In this document: positions 35,174 through 44,134 of the stretch, one piece after another
Numbering within the stretch: the stretch's first letter is position 1
Layout of the letters: every line of letters starts with the position of its first letter
DNA from: Paludibacteraceae bacterium
Lineage (GTDB): Bacteria > Bacteroidota > Bacteroidia > Bacteroidales > Paludibacteraceae
Assembly (NCBI GenBank): GCA_016302585.1
Contig: JAEDNI010000003.1
Span: forward strand, 1-57,345
DNA length: 57,345 nucleotides
Direction: 5' to 3'
The notes under the pieces: generated by a model
Databases searched by the model: none
Told to the model about the DNA's origin: nothing
The model's input: only the letters and a program-made list of their open reading frames with translations
Program-made: the position numbers and the translations under genes

Positions 35174-36601
35174 TTACCAATTACATATCAAGCCTTGCTT
35201 GCGAATAGTTATCATCGCACCGAAAGCGTTGCCGTATTGCGTACCGAAGTCACCGGCCAGACTCAGTCCGAACTCCAGGTTCCATGCTTGTGGCACGATT
35301 TTCTTCACTTCCAGCAGTACCGCCGTGTTATGATGACGTTTCGGAGCATAGTAATTGCCATAGTTCTCGGCGTGATTCACCATGACCCGATATCGAAAGC
35401 CGAAAATATCTCCGCGAACACCGACATGATGCGCCATCACTCGCGTGTTATCCAGGGTCAGGAGCGGTGATCCGATGATACGGCCGAAATAACTCCAACC
35501 CTGCGCATAGATGCTATTGAAATAATACGTGTCTGCTCCGCCGTACACCACGCCATCCTTGTCGTGAAAAGGACCACTTTGGTCTGTTGTCTGCAGAAAC
35601 TCATAGGTGAATCCTTGTATGAACGGCCATCTGGTCTGCGTTGCACTCACGCCCCATAAGCCGTCTTTGTTGTTCATCCCGAAGCCGATAAAACGAATCG
35701 GTCCGTCTTCGTTGATGGCTTGCCAGTAGGCACTCACTTTCCAGCCCTCCCCTTTCACATCCAGCGCTAACTGCTGAAAGGCGATATGGTTTCCTTGGGC
35801 GTTGAGTTGGTCGTTTGGCATCGAACCGCCGGAACGAACAAAGAAAGCGGCCTGGTACGCATTCCAGTCGTTGCCTAAATCGCCATACACGTTTGAATAG
35901 CCGCCCCACTGAGCGATGTGATGAAACTCATAACTGATGTTCACCGGTAGTTTTCCACCAAAACGGCCCCCTATATGTTTGTAGTGCAGCAGCGTCCCTT
36001 TTACTGTACCTGAGTTATCAGCCAACCAACCATGCGTCAAACCGCCTTTCACTTCCACATATCCAAACAGACCCGGAATAGGTGTCCAGCGTTCAAAACC
36101 GATACTGATCTGCGGAATAGGATGCGCGTTATTAGAGAAATGCAGACTGCCGCTGCTTAACGCCTCATCCCCTGCACCGAAATACTGCGGACGAATGCCG
36201 GCGGTGATATCTACTATGTATAAGCGCGCATGCGCGTACAGTTGACTGAAATACCCCGTGATGTCCTGCTGCCCCGAACCCTTTTGACCGCCTCCGAAGC
36301 GACCGTCTAACACTATGCCGAAGTCATAGTCAAACCACCGATTCGAACGGGTAGCTGGTTTAATGATACCTACTTGAAACGTACCGCTATGCGGCAGTTG
36401 AGAAATCTCCCCGCGGGAGTTATGCCATAGCAGACTCGGTGCTTGAGTACCGCCGGAACTGAGGACTTGGATGTTGCCGACGTAGAACAGGCTGTCGCGA
36501 CAGGTGTCCTGTTCGGCCATCGGAAGCGGCCACCAGTCCCAAGCGCTCACCCGAACGCTCTGTAATAGCAATAAAAATACTATGTATCGTTCAATTCTCA
36601 A
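35174..36601 (-). CDS. Wzi-like outer-membrane capsule assembly protein
   Basis: This 475-residue protein has a short signal peptide and a long beta-rich body resembling Bacteroidetes capsule-assembly Wzi proteins (FQVGIIKPATRSNRWFDYD, YFSQLYAHARLYIVDITAG, ISIGFERWTPIPGLFGYVE, GLTHGWLADN). Wzi-type barrels hold capsule or O-antigen at the surface. The probable start is TTG at 36601, inside a heptamer repeat, and it overlaps the Kelch gene's stop as TTGA. The first codons (ERYIVFLL) are nearly identical to those of the Kelch gene. Confidence 0.78.
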   Translation of the reverse strand: MRIERYIVFLLLLQSVRVSAWDWWPLPMAEQDTCRDSLFYVGNIQVLSSGGTQAPSLLWHNSRGEISQLPHSGTFQVGIIKPATRSNRWFDYDFGIVLDGRFGGGQKGSGQQDITGYFSQLYAHARLYIVDITAGIRPQYFGAGDEALSSGSLHFSNNAHPIPQISIGFERWTPIPGLFGYVEVKGGLTHGWLADNSGTVKGTLLHYKHIGGRFGGKLPVNISYEFHHIAQWGGYSNVYGDLGNDWNAYQAAFFVRSGGSMPNDQLNAQGNHIAFQQLALDVKGEGWKVSAYWQAINEDGPIRFIGFGMNNKDGLWGVSATQTRWPFIQGFTYEFLQTTDQSGPFHDKDGVVYGGADTYYFNSIYAQGWSYFGRIIGSPLLTLDNTRVMAHHVGVRGDIFGFRYRVMVNHAENYGNYYAPKRHHNTAVLLEVKKIVPQAWNLEFGLSLAGDFGTQYGNAFGAMITIRKQGLICNW

Positions 36602-36612
36602 TTCTCAACTCT
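36592..36612 (-). repeat. heptamer repeat at the Kelch-wzi junction
   Basis: Three 7-base units on the plus strand (CAATTCT, CAATTCT, CAACTCT). They hold the TGA stop of the Kelch gene and the TTG start of wzi. A 22-bp block at 36573-36594 next to them is identical to 37547-37568. Confidence 0.85.
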
Positions 36613-37575
36613 CCAAACTTCCGCTATCGTTTCTCCCTTTTCGTTTTCGCCCAAACCGAAATAGACACGGCCGTCAATACTGAAGGCTATCAGATTCTCC
36701 GCTCTGCCGAAGGGCATCGTACCGCACCATTCCCATCCGTCTTTGTCCGGCGAATAACGCAGATAAGAATCGAATACCTCCCCGCCTGTCATGTCTCCAC
36801 CAAAATGTCTTCCGCCGAAAAGATAGACATGATCCATACCGGCAGCGCACGCTCCGAACTCACGGCCTTTGCCGGGAATAGAGGCACGTCTGACCCATTC
36901 GTCGCGTGTGATATCCACCGCGTACCACTGGTTTAAGTTATGTGTGTTATACCCGCCTCCGAAGTAGAACCATCCCTTATGCCATGCGCCGCGTCCACCT
37001 GCATTCGACAGCGCGCGGTCGTGGTTGTCCGGCCATACAGACCAGGTATCCGAAGGGATATCATATCGGCATACATATTGTGAAAAACCCTGCCAGAAGG
37101 CATAGAGTGCAAAGACACCGTCCTCCCATGCGAAAGATGTAGCGGCAATGGTGTAGGTATTCGGATAGTCCGTCAGTCGTTTCCACGTGCTGGTTGCCGG
37201 GGTGTATTCCCACCAGTCTTGGAGATACGCGGAGTCTTGATAGGCTTTCTTGGCCGAATAACCCAAGCCCATATAGAGTTTGCTTTCGTGACCGGCCATC
37301 GTCGCATTCACGCGAGCCGTCAGGGGTGTCGGTCCCAGATCGGTCCAGCTATCGTGGGACGGGTCGTACACCCAAAGGTCATTCAGATACTCGCCCTTGC
37401 TGTCACGTCCGCCGAACACATAGCCTTTGCCGTCTAACGCGCATGCGCACGCACTCGCCCGACCTCCGTCAGGCATAGGCGTGCATCGTTGGACGTCAGG
37501 CGTCACGCTCGGCTCCCGCTGACACCCGATCAGCACCGCCGCCAACAAAAATACTATGTATCGTTCAACTTTCAA
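36598..37575 (-). CDS. Kelch-repeat lipoprotein
   Basis: This 325-residue protein starts with a lipoprotein signal peptide (VFLLAAVLIGC, Cys at residue 18). It then shows about six Kelch blades, each with a Gly-Gly turn and a later Trp: GYVFGGRDSKGEYLNDLWVY, KLYMGLGYSAKK, WFYFGGGYNTHN, HVYLFGGRHFGGD and RVYFGLGENEKG. Such propellers bind glycans or proteins at the cell surface. Start is a TTG within the heptamer repeat after lptB. Its position between lptB and wzi suggests an envelope role. Confidence 0.8.
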   Translation of the reverse strand: MKVERYIVFLLAAVLIGCQREPSVTPDVQRCTPMPDGGRASACACALDGKGYVFGGRDSKGEYLNDLWVYDPSHDSWTDLGPTPLTARVNATMAGHESKLYMGLGYSAKKAYQDSAYLQDWWEYTPATSTWKRLTDYPNTYTIAATSFAWEDGVFALYAFWQGFSQYVCRYDIPSDTWSVWPDNHDRALSNAGGRGAWHKGWFYFGGGYNTHNLNQWYAVDITRDEWVRRASIPGKGREFGACAAGMDHVYLFGGRHFGGDMTGGEVFDSYLRYSPDKDGWEWCGTMPFGRAENLIAFSIDGRVYFGLGENEKGETIAEVWRVEN

Positions 37576-37593
37576 CTCTCAACTTTCAATCTA
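37547..37593 (-). repeat. heptamer repeat plus 22-bp block at the lptB-Kelch junction
   Basis: Four 7-base units (CAACTTT, CAACTCT, CAACTTT, CAATCTA on the plus strand, 37566-37593) supply the TGA stop of lptB and the TTG start of the Kelch gene. The adjoining block 37547-37568 is repeated exactly at 36573-36594. Confidence 0.87.
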
Positions 37594-38329
37594 CCCTTGT
37601 CTTTTTCTTCAATTCGAAATCACGTCCGAGGTAGTTCTGCCGAACTATCGGGTTGGCGGCTAACTCTTCCGGCGTACCGTGGAAGAGGATCTTTCCTTCG
37701 AAGAGCAGGTATGCGCGGTCAGTGATCATCAGCGTCTCATCGACGTTATGGTCCGTAATAAGAATGCCGATATTCTTGTCCTTCAGTTGCCAAACGACAT
37801 CTTGTATCTCCTGTACGGCAATAGGGTCAACACCTGCGAATGGCTCGTCGAGCATCACGAACTTCGGTTCTATAGCCAAACAACGCGCGATCTCTGTTCT
37901 GCGTCGTTCGCCTCCACTGAGTCGGTCGCCTAAGTTCTTGCGCACGTGCGCTAAGTTGAACTCTTTGATGAGTTGCTCCAGTTTCTCGGCCTGGTATTCC
38001 TTACTGAAGTCGGTTAATTCCAACACCGAGCGGATGTTATCCTCCACGGTCATCTTACGAAACACACTCGCCTCTTGCGGCAAGTAGCCGATACCCATCT
38101 TCGCCCGTTTATACATCGGGAAAGAGGTGATGTCCTGGTCGTTTAGAAAGATACGACCGTTGTTCGCTGTAATAAGACCGGTGGTCATATAGAACGTCGT
38201 GGTCTTTCCGGCACCGTTGGGGCCCAACAAACCGACGATCTCGCCTTGTTCCAGCTCGATAGACACATCGTTCACTACGGTTCGTTTACCGTATTTCTTC
38301 ACCAGGTGTTCTGTTCTCAGTTTATCCAT
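37586..38329 (-). CDS. lptB: LPS export ABC transporter ATP-binding protein LptB
   Basis: This 247-residue ATPase drives LptFG to extract LPS from the inner membrane. It has Walker A GPNGAGKTTTFY (about residues 36-47), the LptB-typical Q-loop segment YLPQEASVFRKMTVEDNI, the signature LSGGERRRTEIARCL and Walker B FVMLDEPFAGVDPIAV. It overlaps the exonuclease gene by 13 bp and lies beside LPS-related glycosyltransferase genes. lptF/lptG are not in the window. Confidence 0.95.
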   Translation of the reverse strand: MDKLRTEHLVKKYGKRTVVNDVSIELEQGEIVGLLGPNGAGKTTTFYMTTGLITANNGRIFLNDQDITSFPMYKRAKMGIGYLPQEASVFRKMTVEDNIRSVLELTDFSKEYQAEKLEQLIKEFNLAHVRKNLGDRLSGGERRRTEIARCLAIEPKFVMLDEPFAGVDPIAVQEIQDVVWQLKDKNIGILITDHNVDETLMITDRAYLLFEGKILFHGTPEELAANPIVRQNYLGRDFELKKKTRVD

Positions 38330-39078
38330 AATGCTACCGGACAGTGATCCGAATGCACTGCCTCTGTTAAGATTTTACCGTCTTTCAGTCGTTCTCGCAG
38401 ACTCTCTGTTACCCAAAGATAATCGATGCGCCAGCCTACGTTACGAGCCCGTGCTCCGGCGCGCCAACTCCACCAACTGTATCGCTCCGCACTCTGGTCG
38501 AACACACGGAAACTGTCCACTAATCCGCTGGCTTCCCAGCGATCCATCCATTCGCGTTCTTCGGGTAAGAAACCCGATACACCGATTTGACGCTCCGGAT
38601 GGTTGATGTCAATTGGTTTATGACAAATGTTATAATCGCCGCATATAATCAGGTTCGGTCGCTCTTTGCGCAGGTCATTGACCCAAACCAAGAAATCCTC
38701 CAGAAACTCCATCTTGAAGTCCTGGCGGATGTCTCCGGTCGTACCGCTTGGGATATAAGCGTCCACCACGGTGATGTCACCGAAGTCAGCCCGAATTACA
38801 CGTCCCTCGCGGTCATATTTGGGATTTCCCATACCTACTACTACGCGGTCGGGTTCGATACGAGTGAAGATGGCTACCCCCGAGTACCCTTTCTTTTCCG
38901 CCGAGTGGATATAACTGCGGTAGCCTAACTCCTGCAGCGCCATCACGTCGATTTGTTCCGGTTGAGCTTTGCTCTCCTGGATACAGAAGACATCGGGCTG
39001 CTCAACTGCCAGCCAGTCGAGCAAACCCTTGTTGATGGCTGAACGAATGCCGTTCAGATTATAACTGATGATCTTCAT
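38317..39078 (-). CDS. xth: exodeoxyribonuclease III
   Basis: This 253-residue AP endonuclease/3'-exonuclease acts in base-excision repair. Motifs: KIISYNLNGIRSAINKGL, FCIQESKAQPEQ (metal Glu near residue 34), KGYSGVAIFTR, ICGDYNICHKPIDI (about 145-158), WRIDYLWVTE and HSDHCPVAL at the C-terminus. It is 3 bp from the M6 protease gene upstream and overlaps lptB. Confidence 0.95.
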   Translation of the reverse strand: MKIISYNLNGIRSAINKGLLDWLAVEQPDVFCIQESKAQPEQIDVMALQELGYRSYIHSAEKKGYSGVAIFTRIEPDRVVVGMGNPKYDREGRVIRADFGDITVVDAYIPSGTTGDIRQDFKMEFLEDFLVWVNDLRKERPNLIICGDYNICHKPIDINHPERQIGVSGFLPEEREWMDRWEASGLVDSFRVFDQSAERYSWWSWRAGARARNVGWRIDYLWVTESLRERLKDGKILTEAVHSDHCPVALWIN

Positions 39079-39081
39079 AGA

Positions 39082-40632
39082 TTAAAGACGGTTGCCTAAA
39101 ATATCGTATTTCTTGCCGTCGCGGAAGATGACTACACGACCGTTCTCAATTTGCTTAACGGCTGCCGCTGCGGCTTCTACGTTCTCTACGTCTAAGTTAA
39201 TAGTGGCTCCGCCGCCGTTGACATCAAAGGTGATGACACCCTCTGTCGTCAACGCGATGTTGGTCACCTGATAGTTGGTGTTCATTGTGAACTCTGTGGC
39301 ACCTACCGGATACAGGTCTGTCGATTTATCCGAAGAAGAAGACGTGTTGGTCTTTGCTTCGATCAGATCCACACCCATGCTACTGGCGTAGTTGTTCACC
39401 GTGTTGTTATCCCATTTACTTTTACTCCATTTAATTTTGGTGATCATCAGACCGGAGCCCTTGAGGTACTTGTCCCACCCCGTACGTTTACGGTTCTCAA
39501 ACATATAGAACGTATTCGGGCTCGGGGTAAGGATATCACTGATAGCATCACCGTTCTCCGTCATATATACTGCGCCTGCAGTCTCCACCATCGGCGGCAG
39601 AATAACAGAAGCGTCTTGATTTACCAAACGCGGTTGGAACCAACCCATGAACCAACGCTCGTAAGCCGAGTAGTTAGGAGGCGTGTTGCCGTTGTTGTTA
39701 TAGGATCCGTAATCCATGATATCCCAACTACCTAATGTGCGGTGGGTGCTGTTGTCGGTAGCATAGAAATCCGGTAAACCCATCACGTGACTGAACTCAT
39801 GGCAGAAGGTACCAATACCGTCGCGTTTCTTGGTGCTATATTCCTTCTCGTTCAGGCAGCAGTAGTGATCTACCGTCTTGCCGTCCAACTGAAAGGACTT
39901 ACCCGTGTAACTCAACTCATATTGGTGCGGCCAAATCGTGTTCGCCGGAGCATTACTTGCTTCGCCATAGCCGGCATAGAGGATAACTACCCAGTCCACG
40001 TAGCCGTCATTGTTGAAGTCGTACTTGCTGAAGTCGATGCCTTGATCATGGGCTAACATACAAGCCTCAACAACCAACTCATCGGCATATTTGTCATAGC
40101 CTTGGGCATCGTTCTGACCATAGTAAGACATCTGTTTGCTTACCTTTACCGGACCGACCACGTCGATTTGCAGGTCGTATTGTCCCCAACTCTGGTCCAT
40201 GAAATACTTATGAATCGAACCCGTAGCACCGTTGTAGGTGTAGTTCTCACCCATCGCCCATTCGGTCATCTCTGCATTCGTAGCTTCGAAGTCCAGGTCA
40301 GAGAAACTTACCAAAATAACGGCTCCCCGCGGAGCAAGAAGACGGCCTGTTCCGGTTTCTGCCTTTGCACGACGTACTTTTGCGCGGTTACCTTCCGTCT
40401 TCGCGCTCATACGGAGGGCTTTCTTCTCTACAGAGATAGGAAGCAAAGTCTCTTCGTCCAGCCAATTACCCTCCTCATCGGTGATATAGTGATAGCACTC
40501 GTCTCCTTGTAAGAAGACTGTTTTCTCGGTACCGTCAGCTGCCGTGCGAACAACACCGCCACGACGAGCCGGTACAGCCATAACTGCTATTGCTATCCCG
40601 GCAACGAACAGAGTTGTAAAAATCTTTTTCAT
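39082..40632 (-). CDS. secreted M6 family metalloprotease A
   Basis: This 516-residue protein has a signal peptide (TTLFVAGIAIAVMA). A propeptide-like domain of about 70 residues follows (TAADGTEKTVFLQGDECYHY and ITDEEGNWLDEETLLP), then the M6 catalytic domain with zinc site HEFSHVMGLPDFY near residue 277 and the later WDIMDYGSYNN turn. A beta-rich domain follows, ending with ENGRVVIFRDGKKYDILGNR, the tail seen on other secreted proteins here. It probably degrades host or environmental proteins after export. It lies one base after the stand-alone propeptide-like gene. Confidence 0.9.
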   Translation of the reverse strand: MKKIFTTLFVAGIAIAVMAVPARRGGVVRTAADGTEKTVFLQGDECYHYITDEEGNWLDEETLLPISVEKKALRMSAKTEGNRAKVRRAKAETGTGRLLAPRGAVILVSFSDLDFEATNAEMTEWAMGENYTYNGATGSIHKYFMDQSWGQYDLQIDVVGPVKVSKQMSYYGQNDAQGYDKYADELVVEACMLAHDQGIDFSKYDFNNDGYVDWVVILYAGYGEASNAPANTIWPHQYELSYTGKSFQLDGKTVDHYCCLNEKEYSTKKRDGIGTFCHEFSHVMGLPDFYATDNSTHRTLGSWDIMDYGSYNNNGNTPPNYSAYERWFMGWFQPRLVNQDASVILPPMVETAGAVYMTENGDAISDILTPSPNTFYMFENRKRTGWDKYLKGSGLMITKIKWSKSKWDNNTVNNYASSMGVDLIEAKTNTSSSSDKSTDLYPVGATEFTMNTNYQVTNIALTTEGVITFDVNGGGATINLDVENVEAAAAAVKQIENGRVVIFRDGKKYDILGNRL

Positions 40633-40633
40633 G

Positions 40634-40981
40634 TTATTGTATTACGGTTTTTTTGATTCCTTTTTTGTTCAGCCATTTCACCTCGCATTTACTGCGATCT
40701 TCTGCGTTGTGCGCTTTGCGACAACTGCTCACCACTTCGCCTTTACGGTTCAGTTTCGCGTATTTCAACCATCCTCTTTTGGTTTCTACGATCTGCCATC
40801 CGTCTTCGGTCATCGTGAAATGCGACCATTCGTCGCCACGAAGATACGTACGCAGCGTGTCTCCATTCGGCTGCACCCGTTCTATCAACCCGCGATACGC
40901 AGGTACTTTGGCGGGACTGTCTGCATACACGCCCATCGCCATCATTGCCATCACGGCCACTAATAAAAATGTCTTTTTCAT
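40634..40981 (-). CDS. secreted stand-alone M6 propeptide-like protein
   Basis: This 115-residue protein has a signal peptide (KKTFLLVAVMAMMAMGVYA) and then only the domain that opens the two neighbouring M6 proteases: PNGDTLRTYLRGDEWSHFTM, EDGWQIVETKRGWLKYA, GEVVSSCRKAHNAEDR. The proteases have DGTEKTV-(x)-QGDE-(x)-HY-(x)-TDE(E/D)G at the same place. There is no catalytic domain and no shared C-terminal tail. It lies between the two proteases with gaps of 3 and 1 bp. Likely roles are inhibitor or folding helper for the proteases. It could also be a truncated protease gene. Two Cys residues could form a disulfide. Confidence 0.75.
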   Translation of the reverse strand: MKKTFLLVAVMAMMAMGVYADSPAKVPAYRGLIERVQPNGDTLRTYLRGDEWSHFTMTEDGWQIVETKRGWLKYAKLNRKGEVVSSCRKAHNAEDRSKCEVKWLNKKGIKKTVIQ

Positions 40982-40984
40982 ATA

Positions 40985-42553
40985 TTATAAAATCTCCAAT
41001 CCCGTCAGGGTATATTTCTTTCCCTCGCGGAGAATAATGATCTGCCCGTTCTCCATTCGCTTCTGCACCCCCGCTTCGTCTTCATTCGTCGCTTCGATGG
41101 CTAACGGCAAATCTCCGCCTCCGCCATTGAGCAGGAACCGTATCACGCCTTCTTGCTCGGTGATATCCGTCACTTGGAAACCACTCACCTGAGTGAAACT
41201 CGTTGCGCCTTCGGGATAGGCATCGCCGGGCTTGCCGAAGAAACCGTTCTTGCGGTTGGTGTCATCCCGCGATGGCGCCAGACCATCCGCTTCGATCAGG
41301 TCCACGCCCATTTGCGACGCGCTGTTATTGACCGTATTGCTTTTCCAGTTGTTGTATTTGAACTCCAAACGGGTGATGATCAATCCATGTCCGGGAAGGT
41401 AGGTGTCCCAACCGGTTTGTTGACGGTTCTCGAGGATATAACAGGGTGGGTATGCCCGTAAAATATTATCCACCGGTTCTCCGCTGTCCGTGATATAACA
41501 CCCGGCCTTGCTGTTCGAAACGGGCAAGGTCACGTTGGCAGCAGAGCTCAGTAACTGAGGTTCCATCCACCCCATGAACCAGCGCTCGTACACCGAATAA
41601 TTAGGAGGCGTGTTCACATCGTTGTTATAGATGCCGTAGTCCATCAAGTCCCACATACCTAAGGTCTTATGCAGACTGCCGTCGGTCGTGTACATATCCG
41701 GCAAACCCATGATATGGCTGAACTCATGGCAGAACGTACCAATACCGCTGCGTACTTTCGTCACACCGTCAATTTCATTGAGGATGCAGTAGTGATCCAC
41801 CGTCTTGCCGTTCAACTGAATAGCTTTTCCTGTTCTGCTCAAGTCCGACTGATGAGGCCAGATCGTGTTCGCTGCACCGCCGTCGTTCTGCCCCAAACCG
41901 GCAAATAACACCACTACCCAGTCCACTTTGCCGTCATTGTTGTAGTCGTACGGACTGAAGTCCGCTCCCTGCGCAGCGGCTAACTGACATGCTTCCACTA
42001 CCAGTTCATCCGCATGTTGGTCCGCACCCGTTTTACTGCCGTCTTGGCCGTAATACGCCATCTCTTTGCTGACTGTCACAGGTCCATAGACGTCCAACTG
42101 CAGGTCGTATTGCCCCCAACTCTGGTCGAAGAAATACTGATGCACCGAACCCGTTGCACCGTTGTAGGTGTAGTTCTCACCCATCGCCCAATCCCTCATC
42201 TCTGCTTGCGTGCTGGTGAAAGCCAGGTCCGGATAACTGACCAATATAATCGCCCCGCGAGGCGCTAACAGCGTGTCTAAACCCGTGGTGGCCTGTACGC
42301 GCCGAACCTCGCTCTCTGCTCGTAGCTCTTCCTTCTTGGCTCTTCGCGCTGCTGTCAACGGCAGTAAGGTCTTCTCGTCCAGCCAAGTGCCGTCTTCATC
42401 CGTCAGGTAATGAAAGAACTCATCGCCATGCTGATAGACGGTTTTCTCTGTGCCGTCCGCCAAGGTGCGCACCTGACCGATTCTCCTTGCCGGAGCCGCC
42501 ATCGCACTAACTGCTACAGCACAAAGTATCCATATGCCTAAAATCTTTCTCAT
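40985..42553 (-). CDS. secreted M6 family metalloprotease B
   Basis: This 522-residue paralogue of protease A has a signal peptide (GIWILCAVAVSAMA), the propeptide block (LADGTEKTVYQHGDEFFHYL, TDEDGTWLDEKTLLP), the zinc site HEFSHIMGLPDMY near residue 275, and WDLMDYGIYNN. It ends with ENGQIIILREGKKYTLTGLE, the shared tail. The two proteases are similar over their full length and so arose by duplication. The gene is 46 bp after mlaF with no canonical promoter in between. Confidence 0.9.
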   Translation of the reverse strand: MRKILGIWILCAVAVSAMAAPARRIGQVRTLADGTEKTVYQHGDEFFHYLTDEDGTWLDEKTLLPLTAARRAKKEELRAESEVRRVQATTGLDTLLAPRGAIILVSYPDLAFTSTQAEMRDWAMGENYTYNGATGSVHQYFFDQSWGQYDLQLDVYGPVTVSKEMAYYGQDGSKTGADQHADELVVEACQLAAAQGADFSPYDYNNDGKVDWVVVLFAGLGQNDGGAANTIWPHQSDLSRTGKAIQLNGKTVDHYCILNEIDGVTKVRSGIGTFCHEFSHIMGLPDMYTTDGSLHKTLGMWDLMDYGIYNNDVNTPPNYSVYERWFMGWMEPQLLSSAANVTLPVSNSKAGCYITDSGEPVDNILRAYPPCYILENRQQTGWDTYLPGHGLIITRLEFKYNNWKSNTVNNSASQMGVDLIEADGLAPSRDDTNRKNGFFGKPGDAYPEGATSFTQVSGFQVTDITEQEGVIRFLLNGGGGDLPLAIEATNEDEAGVQKRMENGQIIILREGKKYTLTGLEIL

Positions 42554-42599
42554 CTAACTTTTAATTGTTATATTACATCCGCATTGGCGCATACGACAT

Positions 42600-43370
42600 C
42601 TACTTTTCTTCTTTTTGTGCCGCAGTCCGAACTTTTTTAAACAACTCACTTGCGAAGACGAAGTCATTCAGCGCCTCGTTATCGCTTTCCATGATCTCAT
42701 GCCGCGAACCTTGCCATTCTTTCTTGCCGCCCATGAGGAACAGGATGTTATCGCCGATCTCCATGATGGAGTTCATGTCATGGCTGTTGACGACGGTGCA
42801 GATATTATACTCCCGGGTGATGTCCTGTATCAGCGCATCGATCACCAGACTCGTCTTCGGGTCCAAACCCGAGTTCGGTTCGTCGCAGAAGAGGTATTTC
42901 GGACCTAAGACAATCGCACGCGCAATAGCTACCCGTTTCTGCTGACCACCGCTGATCTCATTCGGCATCAAGTTCCAAACATGTTCCGGCATCTCCACAC
43001 GCTGCAGACAGAATGCCGCACGTTCGCGTTTCTCCGCTTCGCTCACATGAGAGAACATCTCCATCGGAAACAGCACGTTCTCCATCACGCTCATACTGTC
43101 GAACAACGCACTGCCTTGGAACAGCACACCTACCTCCCGATGCAACATCCGGATATCTTTGTTACGCATCTCCGCCATGTCACGCCCGTCATAGAGAATC
43201 TGTCCGCTGTCCGGGGTGTGTAAACCAATCAAGGTCTTCAGCAACACGGTTTTACCGGAACCCGATTGACCGATGATCATGTTCACTTTGCCATCCTCCA
43301 TGGTCGTGCTGACGTGGTTCAGCACCACGTTCCCGTCAAAACTCTTTACTATATCCTTTACCTCAATCAT
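42600..43370 (-). CDS. mlaF: phospholipid transport ABC ATPase MlaF
   Basis: This 256-residue ATPase powers MlaE in moving phospholipids between the membranes. It has Walker A IIGQSGSGKTVLLKTL (about residues 32-47), the signature EISGGQQKRVAIARAI and Walker B YLFCDEPNSGLDPKTS. The C-terminal helix is typical of the MlaF group. It overlaps mlaE by 4 bp. The periplasmic MlaD gene is not next to it. Confidence 0.93.
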   Translation of the reverse strand: MIEVKDIVKSFDGNVVLNHVSTTMEDGKVNMIIGQSGSGKTVLLKTLIGLHTPDSGQILYDGRDMAEMRNKDIRMLHREVGVLFQGSALFDSMSVMENVLFPMEMFSHVSEAEKRERAAFCLQRVEMPEHVWNLMPNEISGGQQKRVAIARAIVLGPKYLFCDEPNSGLDPKTSLVIDALIQDITREYNICTVVNSHDMNSIMEIGDNILFLMGGKKEWQGSRHEIMESDNEALNDFVFASELFKKVRTAAQKEEK

Positions 43371-44104
43371 AACAGCAGTTTACTTAAAATGAGATCCAGG
43401 AACAAAATCATGATATTGCTGTTTACAACAGCATTTGTAGAAGCTTTACCGACATCCAGCGCACCGCCTCGTACGTTATAACCGTAGTAACTCGCCATAC
43501 TCGTGATCACAAACGCAAACACCAGACTCTTGATGATGCCGTACCAAACGAAATACGGATTGAACGCGTATTGAACACCTACCAGGTAATCATGAACCGT
43601 GATGATATCCGTGAATGCTCCTACAGCCCAGCCGCCTACAAGACCTATCGCGGTTGAGATGATGACCAGCATCGGCATCATCACCATGAAGGCGATGATC
43701 TTCGGCAGGATCAGATAGTTCGCGCTATTCACACCCATGATCTCCATGGCATCGATCTGTTCCGTGATGCGCATCGTTCCGATCTCCGACGAGATGTTAC
43801 TGCCTACTTTCCCGGCTAAAATCAAACATAAGATCGTACTCGAGAACTCCAGTAGCAGCGTCTCGCGGGTCAGCAATCCCGTGATATACACCGGCAGGAA
43901 CGGGTTCTCCGTGTTTGTCTTCGCCTGGATGGTTAAGATAGCTCCGATAAAAACCGATATCAGCAACACGATCGGAAGAGACTGCAAACCCTGCTTCTCC
44001 AGTTCCCTGCTGAACTGCCGCCAGAACATCCGCTGCCTATCCGGCAAACGAAGCACCTTAGCCATCAAAAGGAAATATTCTCCTGTGTGTTGAAAAAAAT
44101 GCAT
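43367..44104 (-). CDS. mlaE: phospholipid transport permease MlaE
   Basis: This 245-residue permease has about five to six helices and the MlaE signatures IGAILTIQAKTNTENPF, LCLILAGKVGSNISSEIGTM (about residues 94-113) and ITEQIDAMEIMGVNSANYLI. It is the first gene of the minus-strand run behind the promoter at 44135-44165. Confidence 0.93.
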   Translation of the reverse strand: MHFFQHTGEYFLLMAKVLRLPDRQRMFWRQFSRELEKQGLQSLPIVLLISVFIGAILTIQAKTNTENPFLPVYITGLLTRETLLLEFSSTILCLILAGKVGSNISSEIGTMRITEQIDAMEIMGVNSANYLILPKIIAFMVMMPMLVIISTAIGLVGGWAVGAFTDIITVHDYLVGVQYAFNPYFVWYGIIKSLVFAFVITSMASYYGYNVRGGALDVGKASTNAVVNSNIMILFLDLILSKLLL

Positions 44105-44134
44105 ATATTACATATATTGATTACAAAAAGCGTG

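Noticed and set aside
37194..37478. Plus-strand frame inside the Kelch gene
   Set aside because: It mirrors the Kelch-repeat coding sequence and lacks any family feature.
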